41,491 nt of DNA from contig CAYPQK010000016.1 in assembly GCA_964412895.1 (NCBI GenBank), positions 1-41,491 of the forward strand, given 5' to 3'. A model generated the notes under the pieces. That model was not told where the DNA came from and did not search any database. It worked only from the letters and a program-made list of their open reading frames with translations. The translations under genes and the position numbers were made by a program. Source of the stretch: CALMRE01 sp964412895. Its GTDB lineage: Bacteria > UBP6 > UBA1177 > JAKLFG01. Shown here piece after piece: positions 31,892 through 39,452 of the stretch (position 1 is the stretch's first letter; each line of letters starts with the position of its first letter).

Positions 31892-33547
31892 TCAGTTCCG
31901 GATAAGGGTCGCCGTGCCGTTCGAGCAGGTGATGCTCATGAAGGTGTTGAGCGTTATGTTCGCGGTGCAGTCGAAGAAGAGCAGCATCGTGAGCTCGTAG
32001 TTGAACGACGAGGTCTGCGCGAAGGTGCCGGTCGATATGGTCCCGCCCTCCTGCTTGACGGAGCCGTTGCAGCCTCCCTCCGGGATGAATTCGTAGGAGG
32101 AGCCAGTGGTGAAGAGGAGCGAGGTGGAGATGAGGGTGTTCCAAAGTCCCTCTATCTCGGGGCAGATCCCGGCATACTGCGGCGCGCAGACATTCTCGGC
32201 GCAGATCCAGTCGGTCGGGCACTGGAAATCGAAATAGCATTGCTGCGGATTGGACGGCACGCATTCGTTGAAGGTGCCGTTGTCGGTGCAGATCATTCCG
32301 TCGCCGCAGTCGTCGTCTATCTGGCACTGGTCACGCGATTTGCAGGTGCCGAAGAAGCCGATGGAGAGATCGCAGTATTCGGAGGGGTCGCAGTCGGCGT
32401 CGGAGGTGCAGAAACCGCCGCCGGTCGAGAATTTGCAGACCAGCCAGTTGCCCGATGCCTGACAGGTGTTGAAGGCGGGGCAGTCGGCGTCGGTGGCGCA
32501 TTCGTTGGCGTATTCGCAGAGATTGTAGGGGGTCGCGGCGGTACAGCGATAACCGAAGCCGCAATCGGCGTCGACCTGACATATCGGGGTGCATTCGTAG
32601 TAAGTGTCGTTCCAGATGCAGGCCTCATTGGTTGCGCATTCGGCATCGGTGGCGCATTCGTTCATCGAGCGGCAGGCCTTGTAGGTGAGGAAGACCGTTT
32701 CGCACACCTCGCCCGGCTGGCAGTCGGCGTCGCTCTCGCAGGTCTGGCCGATATCGAACTGACACTCCTTCCAGTTGTCGACCACCGTGCAGGTCTGGTA
32801 GTTGGCGCAGTCGAGATCGTTCTTGCAGGTGCTCGCCGAGATGCAGGCGTTGGGATCGACGGCGGTGTCGCAACGGTAGCCGAACGAGCAGTCGGTGTTG
32901 ACCTGACAGGCATCGGGAACGATATCGTCGTCGGGAAGCGGACTATCGTCAACCGGCACGAAGTCGTCGACTGGTACGAAATCATCGACCTGTTCGTCGG
33001 GTACTATGTCTTCATCAACCGTCGTGTCCACTATGTCCACATCGTCAACTTCGTCTACTTCGGCCGTCGTGTCGTCAGACCCACCGTCCATGTCCTCATC
33101 CACCGGCTCGTAGTCGTCGACCGGTTCATAGTCGTCCACCGGTTCATAATCATCCACCGGTTCGTAGTCATCAACCGGTTCATAATCATCCACCGGTTCG
33201 TAATCATCCACCGGCTCGTAGTCATCAACCGGTTCGTAATCATCCACCGGCTCGTAGTCATCAACCGGTTCATAATCATCAACCGGTTCGTAATCATCAA
33301 CCGGCTCGTAATCATCAACCGGTTCGTAGTCGTCTACCGGCTCGTAATCATCGGCCGGCTCGTCGGGCACTATGTCTTCATCAACCGTCGTGTCCTGTAT
33401 GTCCTTTTCGTCGCTTTCGTCCTTTTCGGCCGTCGTGTCGTCAGACCCACCGGCCATGTCCTTGTCGTGCGGTGCCCGGGAGACATGATTGTCACAACCG
33501 AACAGCACAAACACACAGAGCATAAGTACCAAGGCGATAAGACGCAT
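31892..33547 (-). CDS. Lipoprotein with VDDYEP repeats and nine Cys-rich repeats
   Basis: 551 residues. MRLIALVLMLCVFVLFGC is a lipoprotein signal with Cys18; Asp at +2 would be an inner-membrane retention signal in enterics, but the rule may not hold here. Residues 65-148 are 14 copies of the hexapeptide [V/A]DDYEP. They lie between two similar blocks of about 34 residues (GGSDDTTAE ... DTTVDEDIVPDE). Residues about 215-455 contain nine C-x5-C-x5-C units (CQVNTDCSFGYRC, CESDADCQPGEVC and others), each followed by a further Cys, so a disulphide-linked rod is likely. The C-terminal about 95 residues (EIEGLWNTLISTSLL...) form a separate beta-rich domain. The function is unknown; the architecture is that of a surface-exposed stalked protein. 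Confidence 0.88.
   Translation of the reverse strand: MRLIALVLMLCVFVLFGCDNHVSRAPHDKDMAGGSDDTTAEKDESDEKDIQDTTVDEDIVPDEPADDYEPVDDYEPVDDYEPVDDYEPVDDYEPVDDYEPVDDYEPVDDYEPVDDYEPVDDYEPVDDYEPVDDYEPVDDYEPVDDYEPVDEDMDGGSDDTTAEVDEVDDVDIVDTTVDEDIVPDEQVDDFVPVDDFVPVDDSPLPDDDIVPDACQVNTDCSFGYRCDTAVDPNACISASTCKNDLDCANYQTCTVVDNWKECQFDIGQTCESDADCQPGEVCETVFLTYKACRSMNECATDAECATNEACIWNDTYYECTPICQVDADCGFGYRCTAATPYNLCEYANECATDADCPAFNTCQASGNWLVCKFSTGGGFCTSDADCDPSEYCDLSIGFFGTCKSRDQCQIDDDCGDGMICTDNGTFNECVPSNPQQCYFDFQCPTDWICAENVCAPQYAGICPEIEGLWNTLISTSLLFTTGSSYEFIPEGGCNGSVKQEGGTISTGTFAQTSSFNYELTMLLFFDCTANITLNTFMSITCSNGTATLIRN
32990..33094 (-). repeat. Internal duplication, copy 2 (acidic block after the hexapeptide repeats)
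   Basis: Encodes DMDGGSDDTTAEVDE...DTTVDEDIVPDE. It is similar to the block at about 33356-33460 (DMAGGSDDTTAEKDE...), with an almost identical DNA stretch over the DTTVDEDIVPDE codons. Confidence 0.8.
33104..33355 (-). repeat. 14 tandem 18-bp coding repeats (VDDYEP)
   Basis: Exactly 252 bp, in frame, encoding ADDYEP then 13 VDDYEP. Differences between copies are mostly synonymous (Tyr TAT/TAC, Glu GAA/GAG, Pro CCG, Val GTG/GTT/GTA, Asp GAT/GAC), so the peptide rather than the DNA is conserved. Confidence 0.95.
33356..33460 (-). repeat. Internal duplication, copy 1 (acidic block before the hexapeptide repeats)
   Basis: Encodes DMAGGSDDTTAEKDE...DTTVDEDIVPDEP. Paired with 32990-33094 on the other side of the hexapeptide array. 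Confidence 0.8.
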
Positions 33548-33582
33548 CGGAACCTCCCGAAAAAGAGATAGGGAACGGTGTG

Positions 33583-33610
33583 ATTATAACGCGACGCGTA
33601 AAGAATGCAA
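33583..33610 (-). promoter_or_regulatory. Sigma70-like promoter of the VDDYEP lipoprotein
   Basis: Minus-strand TTGCAT (33610-33605), 16-bp spacer, perfect TATAAT (33588-33583), between the pckA stop and the ATG at 33547. The leader contains CGGGAGGT. Confidence 0.65.
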
Positions 33611-33636
33611 TTGATTTTATTGGTGGTACGGAGCGG

Positions 33637-35289
33637 TTATTTGCCGGGGCACTGCTTGACGACGGCGGGGTTGATGGAGCGCAGACCGTAGGCGCGGTCG
33701 AAGTGACGCGAGAATTCCTCGGCCAGCTTCTCGGCGCGGTAGTGGAATGCCTCCTTATCTTCCCAAGTGTTCTGCGGATTGAGGATGTTCGCGTCGACGC
33801 CGGGGCAGGAGAGCGGCACCGAGAAATGGAAAAGGGTGTTGTCGGCGTACTCGACCTTCTCCAGCTCGCCGTTGAGCGCCGCCGAGACGAGGCGACGGGT
33901 CACGGTGATGTCCATCCGTTTTCCCTTGCCGACCGGGCCGCCGGACCAACCGGTATTGACCAAATAAACATGGGCGTGATGCTTGTCGAGCTTCTCGCCG
34001 AAGAGGTTGATATAGTCGTTGGGATTGCGCGGGAAGAAGGGTTCGCCGAAGAAGCGCGAGAAGGCGGTCTCGGGGTCCTTGATGCCGGTCTCGGTCCCGG
34101 CGAGTTTCGAGGTGTAGCCCATGAGGTACCACATCATCGCCTGTTCCTTGTTCAGTTTCGCGACCGGCGGCAGAACGCCGTTGGCGTCGGCGGTGAGGAA
34201 CAATATCGTCGTCGGATGGCCGCTGACGGCCGACTCCTTGATGTTGGTCAGGAACGACAGCGGGAAACCGGCGCGGCTGTTCTCGGCGAGTCGTCCGTCG
34301 TAGAGGTCGAACGAACCGTCAGGGAAGACCATCGTGTTCTCGATGATCGCGCCGTGTTTGAGATGGTGCGCCTGATGGAAGACGGCGTTGTATATCTCCG
34401 GTTCCTTTTCCTTGTTGAGATTGATGAGCTTGGCGTAGCAGCCGTTCTCGAAGTTGGCCACGCCGTGGTCGCTCCAGCCGTGTTCGTCGTCGCCCAAAAG
34501 CGCCCGTTCCGGATCGGCCGACAGCGTCGTCTTGCCGGTGCCCGACAGGCCCAGCAGCAGCGCGCAGTTGCCTTTTTCCCCTTCGTTGGCCGAACAGTGG
34601 AGCGGCAGGATGCCGATTTCGGGGAGGTAGTGGTTCATGACGGTGAACATCATTTTCTTGACCGTGCCGAGGTAGGCCGACCCGACGACGATGCCGATGC
34701 GATTGTCGAAATCCATGACGATGGCCATGTCGGTCGTTTTACCGCTGGGAAGTTTACGCAGGCGGCCGACATACTTGGCCGGGTCGAGTTTGTTGTAGGG
34801 GACCGCGAGTATCGTGAAGCCCTTGTCGGCGAAGATGCTTTTCTCGATGTCTTTGGGCACCGGACGGAACATGTTGTCGGTAAAGAGCGCTACCAGCGAC
34901 CGGTCGGTGATGGTACGGCAGGGAAGGGCGTAGGAGGAGTCGGCGCCCAGCACGCGGTCGGTCACATAGAACGACTGCTTCTTGGTGAGCATCTCCATCG
35001 CGTCGGCGAAGAGCATGTCGAAGGTCTCCGGCGTGCAGGGGTTGCAGGCGGGACTGGTCCAGTCGATCTTCGTCTCGCTTTCAGGACGGCGGACGATGAG
35101 GGTGTCCTTGGGGCTACGGCCGGTCGATTCGGTCGGGGTCCAAGTGGCCAGAGTGCCGTTCACCGTGATGAGCGCCCTGCCGCGGGTGACGGCGTGGAAG
35201 ATGAGCTCTTCACGCGAAACATTCATCTCCACCTTCTGATGGGTCTTCAAAAGGTGATCGATCTTTTCCATGAACTCTTTGCGCTGCAT
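33637..35289 (-). CDS. pckA: Phosphoenolpyruvate carboxykinase (ATP)
   Basis: 550 residues, close to the ATP-type enzyme (about 530-540). It interconverts oxaloacetate + ATP and PEP + CO2 + ADP at the start of gluconeogenesis. Diagnostic sites are present: the P-loop GLSGTGKTTLSADPER, the metal site DDEHGWSDHGVANFENGCYAK, MMFTVMNHYLPE and the C-terminal VYLVNTGWSGG. An RSPKDTLIV-type substrate loop (GRSPKDTLIV) is near residue 57. ATG at 35289 has GGAG upstream. It is transcribed alone from a promoter whose -35 box is shared with the divergent methyltransferase gene. Confidence 0.96.
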   Translation of the reverse strand: MQRKEFMEKIDHLLKTHQKVEMNVSREELIFHAVTRGRALITVNGTLATWTPTESTGRSPKDTLIVRRPESETKIDWTSPACNPCTPETFDMLFADAMEMLTKKQSFYVTDRVLGADSSYALPCRTITDRSLVALFTDNMFRPVPKDIEKSIFADKGFTILAVPYNKLDPAKYVGRLRKLPSGKTTDMAIVMDFDNRIGIVVGSAYLGTVKKMMFTVMNHYLPEIGILPLHCSANEGEKGNCALLLGLSGTGKTTLSADPERALLGDDEHGWSDHGVANFENGCYAKLINLNKEKEPEIYNAVFHQAHHLKHGAIIENTMVFPDGSFDLYDGRLAENSRAGFPLSFLTNIKESAVSGHPTTILFLTADANGVLPPVAKLNKEQAMMWYLMGYTSKLAGTETGIKDPETAFSRFFGEPFFPRNPNDYINLFGEKLDKHHAHVYLVNTGWSGGPVGKGKRMDITVTRRLVSAALNGELEKVEYADNTLFHFSVPLSCPGVDANILNPQNTWEDKEAFHYRAEKLAEEFSRHFDRAYGLRSINPAVVKQCPGK

Positions 35290-35329
35290 GCTATTACTCC
35301 ATCATGATAAGACAAAAGACCACGGCGGC

Positions 35330-35358
35330 ACTATAGCCGAAAGAAATGCGCTTGACAA
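35330..35358 (-). promoter_or_regulatory. Sigma70-like promoter of pckA
   Basis: Minus-strand TTGTCA (35358-35353), 17-bp spacer, TATAGT (35335-35330). The -35 hexamer overlaps that of the divergent promoter (35352-35357) by five bases. Confidence 0.7.
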
Positions 35359-35380
35359 ATTTTTTCACTTCCGGCACAAT
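35352..35380 (+). promoter_or_regulatory. Sigma70-like promoter of the methyltransferase gene
   Basis: TTGACA (35352-35357, perfect consensus), 17-bp spacer, CACAAT (35375-35380). Leader of about 75 nt to the ATG at 35463. Confidence 0.7.
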
Positions 35381-35462
35381 GGCCCGCGTTTAGGGTATCC
35401 GAGATTGCATGGCGAGGAAACGATTTACGCAGAGCTGGCGCTCTGAAAAGGGTAAGGAGCCT

Positions 35463-36227
35463 ATGAAAAAAGAGACGGCGAACTTCAGCAAGGTCACGGG
35501 ACTTTGCTGTCCGGTCTGCACCGGCGAAAAGATAATATATATCAGGGAATTGAAAGGATCGCGGTCGAACAAGGTCTTTCCACTATACCTCTGTACCACC
35601 TGTTATTCGCTTTTCAATTTCTCCGGTTATTTGGAGAGAGATGAAAATCTAAAGGCCGATGCGGGGTACCTTAACCGGAGGATCGAGCGTTCCCGCGCAA
35701 TGGCGGCGAAACTGATAACAGCTTTGAAAAAGGAAAAGCCTGAGGCCCAAACCCTCCTCGATGTCGGCTGTGGTGTCGGGGCGATCGTTATGGAAGCTAC
35801 CGCGCAAGGATTTATCTCTTCCGGAATAGAGCCTAATCGCCATGCCGTTGCTTTGGCCGCCCAGTATGTGCCGGACGGGATCAGGACGGGATATTTTAAA
35901 AGAGGCGTTTTTGCCGAGTCCTTTGATGTTATTGCCTGCACACATGTTCTGGAACATTTGGAAAGACCACGCGAACTTATTTTCGATATGCTTGAAAATC
36001 TTAACAAAGGCGGGCTATTGTTCATATCGGTGCCCTTCCGGCGAGACATTGCACAGCAGTCGTTCTTCACCTTGTTCCCGAGGCTGAAATTCTCTCCATA
36101 CATTGACTCCGATGTTCATATCGTTCACTTTTCGCATTATAGCATGGGGCTCCTTGCAAAAGAAATACAGGCCCGCTCAGTGAAATACCTGTGTGCTGGA
36201 TATAAAGGTTATCTCTTTCAGTTTTAA
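35463..36227 (+). CDS. Class I SAM-dependent methyltransferase with zinc-ribbon-like N-terminus
   Basis: 254 residues. The N-terminus has a CPVC ... CTTCY pair of CxxC motifs (about residues 15-50) that looks like a zinc ribbon. The Methyltransf_23-type core follows: LLDVGCGVGAIVMEA (SAM-binding motif I), SSGIEPN (motif II), FDVIACTHVLEHLERPRE and GGLLFISVP. The substrate is unknown; such CxxC/SAM proteins are common in polysaccharide or lipid modification clusters. ATG at 35463 has AAGGAG; an ATG at 35409 has no good ribosome site. GC content is lower than that of neighbours (for example 25 of 60 bases at 35581-35640, against 38 of 60 at 36901-36960), which suggests transfer. Confidence 0.85.
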   Translation: MKKETANFSKVTGLCCPVCTGEKIIYIRELKGSRSNKVFPLYLCTTCYSLFNFSGYLERDENLKADAGYLNRRIERSRAMAAKLITALKKEKPEAQTLLDVGCGVGAIVMEATAQGFISSGIEPNRHAVALAAQYVPDGIRTGYFKRGVFAESFDVIACTHVLEHLERPRELIFDMLENLNKGGLLFISVPFRRDIAQQSFFTLFPRLKFSPYIDSDVHIVHFSHYSMGLLAKEIQARSVKYLCAGYKGYLFQF

Positions 36228-36273
36228 GCAACAAAGAGATCCGCATCCATGAGGGGCGGGACGCGCTCTTTTC

Positions 36274-36301
36274 TTGACTTCTCGCGCGGGAACAATATGG
36301 T
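36274..36301 (+). promoter_or_regulatory. Candidate promoter of the glycosyltransferase operon
   Basis: TTGACT (36274-36279), 16-bp spacer, TATGGT (36296-36301), about 50 nt before the ATG at 36351. The -10 box is weak. Confidence 0.4.
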
Positions 36302-36350
36302 TTCCGCGTGGTTTCGATAACCAGAAAGGATTGATCTCCGGGAGAACCGC

Positions 36351-38597
36351 ATGCAGTTCCTGACCACTTGGCTTGGGCAAGACGCCGCCACCATGAACGA
36401 ACGCCGCACCGGCAAACTTAATAATCTCGACAAGTTGTTCCTCATCTGCATCGTCGTGATCGGCGCGCTGCTCTATATGGTCAAGCTCAACTATCTGCTG
36501 GTCGATCCGTGGGAGAGCCACTATTCGCAGGTCACCTGGGAGACCATCAAGCACGGCGCCTTCGGCCGCCTCTGGTATCAGGGAAGCAACCGCTTCTGGT
36601 CCAAGCCGCCGCTCCTGTTCTGGTTGCAGATGCCCTTCATCGGCACCCTGCCCATAAACGAGTTCGTCTGCCGCCTGCCGGTGGTCCTGTTCTCGCTGGG
36701 CATCCTGTCGGGCGTCTATATGCTGCTCACCCGCCTGTTCACCCGCAAAATGGCCGCCATCAGCGCCTTTGTCATGATGATGTCGCCGATGTACTTCCAG
36801 CTGTCGCGGCAGGTCATGGTCGACCTTCCCTTCATCGGACTCAATGTCCTCGCGATACTCTGCGCGGCGCTCTACTTCTTCGGCGATATCGGCGAAGAGG
36901 AGACGGTCCGCGTCGGCTTCAGGAAGTTCGGCATCACGATGACCCGCCGCGACTTCTACCTCTACCTCTTCTACTTCTTCGAAGGGTGGGGCTTCCTCGC
37001 CAAGGGACTCCTCTCCATCGTCATTCCCGGCGCCGCGTTTTTCATCTATATGCTCATCACCGGCGACTTCGGCGCCTTTTTCGCGTGGCGCAACTTCAAG
37101 AAGCACCTCATCGGCTTCGGCGTCTATCTGCTGGTCGCCGGGCCGTGGTTCGTCTACATGTGGGTCGATGCTGGATACGATTTCATCAACGAATTCATCG
37201 TTTATCACCACTTCAAGCGGGTGGGCGGCGAGATACACAAGCCCAACGACCTCTGGACGCTCTATCCGCGGGTGCTTGGCTATGCGCTCTTCCCGTGGTG
37301 CGCCTTCATCCCGATGGCCTTCTACCGCTTCTTCCACGGCGACAAGGAGGGGAACTCACTAAAACTGCGGCTGTTCCTGTTCAGCGCCTTTGTCGGGCCG
37401 TTCTTTTTCCTCTCGTTCTCTTCGACCAAGTTCCACCATTACATCGCCCCGGTGGTCCCGGTGCTCGCCATCATCGTCGGCTACTATATCAACGGTCTCT
37501 GGAACGCCAAGTGGGGACTGTCGCGCAAGCTGGAGGTCCTGACGGGGCTGTTGATCGTGGCCATCGTGGCGCGCGACATCGGCAACAAGTTCATGGTCTG
37601 GATGTATATGGTGACCTTCTATCAGGAGCGCAAGGGTCCGTCGCTGCCCGCCTTCATCCCGGTGATGGCGGTGATCTTCGCCCTGTTCGGACTCACCCTG
37701 CTGGCCGCGATGTATTCGGAGCGGTTCAAGAAGTGGGCGCTCGGCATCATTTTCGTTCTGCCGGCCGCCTTTATGATCTACTTCTTCGTCGATGCGATGC
37801 CCAAGATAGCGACCTGGTATTCCTACAAGCCGCTGTGGGACGCCTATGAAAAAGACACCGGCAGTGAGCGGGCGCCCATAGCGCAGTATTACAAGTGGCT
37901 GGAAAAATCGCTCTCCTTCTGGTCGTTCAACGAGATCACCTTCCTCGCCTCCGACAAGGAACAGGCGGTCCTGCGCTTCTTCGACCGGCCGGGGGTGCAG
38001 TACGCCATCGTGAAGAATCCCGACAAGAAACGGTTCGAGAATCTCATGAAGCGGGTCAACAAGAACTTCGATGTGGTGGCCAAGGTGCCGCAGAACTTCC
38101 TCTACAAGGTCTACGGCGGCAACAAGAAGGAGTTCAACAACAAGGACAAGTACATCCTCCAGAGCATACCCGAAGGGGACATCAAGGTCGGCGCGATCTT
38201 CGACAACGCCGTGGAACTGGTCTCCTACCGCATCCTGCAGGGCGATACGACGCCGAAAGAGGGGGAGACGGTCCGCATCGAGGTCTACTTCAAGGCGCTG
38301 CGCGACAACATCCCGCGCGACTACACCGTGTTCGTCCATGTCGAAGGCGATATGCGCGACAAGCGGACCAAGGACGATNNNNNNNNNNGCGAATACCCGA
38401 CCACCTTCTGGAAGAAAGGCGACATCGTGAAGCATCCCATCACGGTGCGCATCCCGGGCGACAACAAGAACAGCTACTACTGGGTCCTCGCCGGTATCTA
38501 TCAGGAAGATATCCGCGCCAATATCACCAACTATCAGGATGTCGCCAACGACGGCGATAACCGGCTGAAGCTCGTTAAACTCGATATACAGCGCTAG
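36351..38597 (+). CDS. Glycosyltransferase family 39/ArnT-like membrane protein (contains assembly gap)
   Basis: 748 codons across a 10-N gap. About 11-12 transmembrane helices fill residues 28-505. The first periplasmic loop carries the acidic motif LVDPWESHYSQV, where GT-C enzymes such as PMT and ArnT keep catalytic acids, followed by KPPLLFWLQMPFIG. FSSTKFHHYIAPVVPVLAI is also typical of the GT39/ArnT group. These enzymes transfer a sugar from a polyprenyl phosphate to lipid A or protein on the periplasmic side. The C-terminal about 240 residues form a beta-sandwich domain (VELVSYRILQ, EYPTTFWKKGDIVKHP). ATG at 36351 has GGGAG; ATG at 36393 lacks a ribosome site. The reading frame is the same on both sides of the N run. 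First gene of a four-gene operon. Confidence 0.88.
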   Translation: MQFLTTWLGQDAATMNERRTGKLNNLDKLFLICIVVIGALLYMVKLNYLLVDPWESHYSQVTWETIKHGAFGRLWYQGSNRFWSKPPLLFWLQMPFIGTLPINEFVCRLPVVLFSLGILSGVYMLLTRLFTRKMAAISAFVMMMSPMYFQLSRQVMVDLPFIGLNVLAILCAALYFFGDIGEEETVRVGFRKFGITMTRRDFYLYLFYFFEGWGFLAKGLLSIVIPGAAFFIYMLITGDFGAFFAWRNFKKHLIGFGVYLLVAGPWFVYMWVDAGYDFINEFIVYHHFKRVGGEIHKPNDLWTLYPRVLGYALFPWCAFIPMAFYRFFHGDKEGNSLKLRLFLFSAFVGPFFFLSFSSTKFHHYIAPVVPVLAIIVGYYINGLWNAKWGLSRKLEVLTGLLIVAIVARDIGNKFMVWMYMVTFYQERKGPSLPAFIPVMAVIFALFGLTLLAAMYSERFKKWALGIIFVLPAAFMIYFFVDAMPKIATWYSYKPLWDAYEKDTGSERAPIAQYYKWLEKSLSFWSFNEITFLASDKEQAVLRFFDRPGVQYAIVKNPDKKRFENLMKRVNKNFDVVAKVPQNFLYKVYGGNKKEFNNKDKYILQSIPEGDIKVGAIFDNAVELVSYRILQGDTTPKEGETVRIEVYFKALRDNIPRDYTVFVHVEGDMRDKRTKDDXXXXEYPTTFWKKGDIVKHPITVRIPGDNKNSYYWVLAGIYQEDIRANITNYQDVANDGDNRLKLVKLDIQR
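38379..38388. other. Assembly gap (10 N)
   Basis: Ten N inside the beta-sandwich domain of the GT39 protein, between KRTKDD and EYPTTFW. The frame continues, so the true gap is probably a small size consistent with the frame. Confidence 0.99.
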
Positions 38598-38604
38598 GCG
38601 CCGC

Positions 38605-38820
38605 GTGAGCTGGCACCGGCTGGTGACACTGCATAAGAAGGATAATGTCTTGCTGCACTACCTGATCGAATCGCACGAGAACGCCGGTCTTTCCTCGACC
38701 CTCTCGCGGGAAGGCGATATGCTGACGATACAGTTCTCGACCCCGCTGACGGCCGCGCCCTACTTCGACCGGCTCATCGACCATATCCTCGACGAGATCG
38801 CGCGGCGGAGGCGGCCGTGA
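38605..38820 (+). CDS. Small DUF4911-like protein
   Basis: 71 residues, GTG start 7 nt after the glycosyltransferase stop. No signal or membrane segment. The sequence (LVTLHKKDNVLLHYLIESHE, LSSTLSREGDMLTIQFSTP, FDRLIDHILDEIARRR) has the look of DUF4911, a small alpha/beta domain of unknown function found in deltaproteobacteria and other anaerobes. I am only moderately sure of that match. The start has no strong ribosome site, so translation probably depends on coupling. The stop overlaps the GTG start of the next gene (GTGA). Confidence 0.7.
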   Translation: MSWHRLVTLHKKDNVLLHYLIESHENAGLSSTLSREGDMLTIQFSTPLTAAPYFDRLIDHILDEIARRRRP

Positions 38821-39452
38821 AGAAGTTCGTGTCCGTCCTGATCCTCCTGCTGGCGGCCCTGCCGCTGCGGGCGCACCTCGACGGCCGCATCCAGCACGCC
38901 GGGATACCGTCGCTCACCGCCGAGATCGGCATCGAGCGGCAATTTTTCCTCTACAACGCCCCGGTCCACGAATACATATCGCTCAACTTCGGCTACGGCG
39001 GGACGCGCTACGAGTTCCACGGCCTGACACTCGGCGCCTCGTTCCAGTGGCTCGACGCCGATAACGCGGCGGGGCTGTTGCGCATCAATTCGCTTTATAT
39101 GACCAACCGCAATGCTTCGGCGTTCATCATCGGCGGGTGGGGCGAGGCGGGCATCACCGCCGGGGGGAAGAAGACCGGGTTCGCCGGCGGCATCAGCGGA
39201 CAGTTCTTCTGGTCGACGCTCGGCGAGAAGGTCGCGTGGGTCGCGAACGCCGCCGATCCTGATACCGCGACAAAGAAAAAGATCAAGGTCAACCAGCTTT
39301 TCTCCACCATCGAACTGCGCGCCGGCATCTACATCGTGCCGCTCGAAGAGGCGCAGTTCACCATCCAGCCGGGTATCGGCTATAACTTCTTTACCAACGA
39401 CACCTTCTTTTTCGACATCACCTTTGCCGTAGAGATCTACCTGTGGAACTAA
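38817..39452 (+). CDS. Secreted outer-membrane beta-barrel-like protein
   Basis: 211 residues, GTG start overlapping the previous stop. A signal peptide (MKKFVSVLILLLAALPLRA) is followed by alternating polar/hydrophobic strands with many aromatics: YISLNFGYGGTRYEFHG, LTLGASFQWLDADN, ASAFIIGGWGEAGITAG. The chain ends TFAVEIYLWN, close to a barrel end but without terminal Phe. There are about eight likely strands. No family is recognised. Envelope location agrees with the upstream glycosyltransferase. Its last 10 nt overlap the radical SAM gene. Confidence 0.8.
   Translation: MKKFVSVLILLLAALPLRAHLDGRIQHAGIPSLTAEIGIERQFFLYNAPVHEYISLNFGYGGTRYEFHGLTLGASFQWLDADNAAGLLRINSLYMTNRNASAFIIGGWGEAGITAGGKKTGFAGGISGQFFWSTLGEKVAWVANAADPDTATKKKIKVNQLFSTIELRAGIYIVPLEEAQFTIQPGIGYNFFTNDTFFFDITFAVEIYLWN

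Noticed and set aside
33104..33355. Regular short repeats resembling a CRISPR array
   Set aside because: Units are 18 bp with no spacers and are in frame in a lipoprotein gene; no cas genes are present.
33580..35307. 575-codon open frame on the plus strand
   Set aside because: Antisense to pckA, whose P-loop and metal-site motifs are clear.
36228..36275. Possible terminator after the methyltransferase gene (AAAGAG ... CTCTTTT)
   Set aside because: Only a 6-bp AT-rich stem with a loop of about 30 nt; not convincing.
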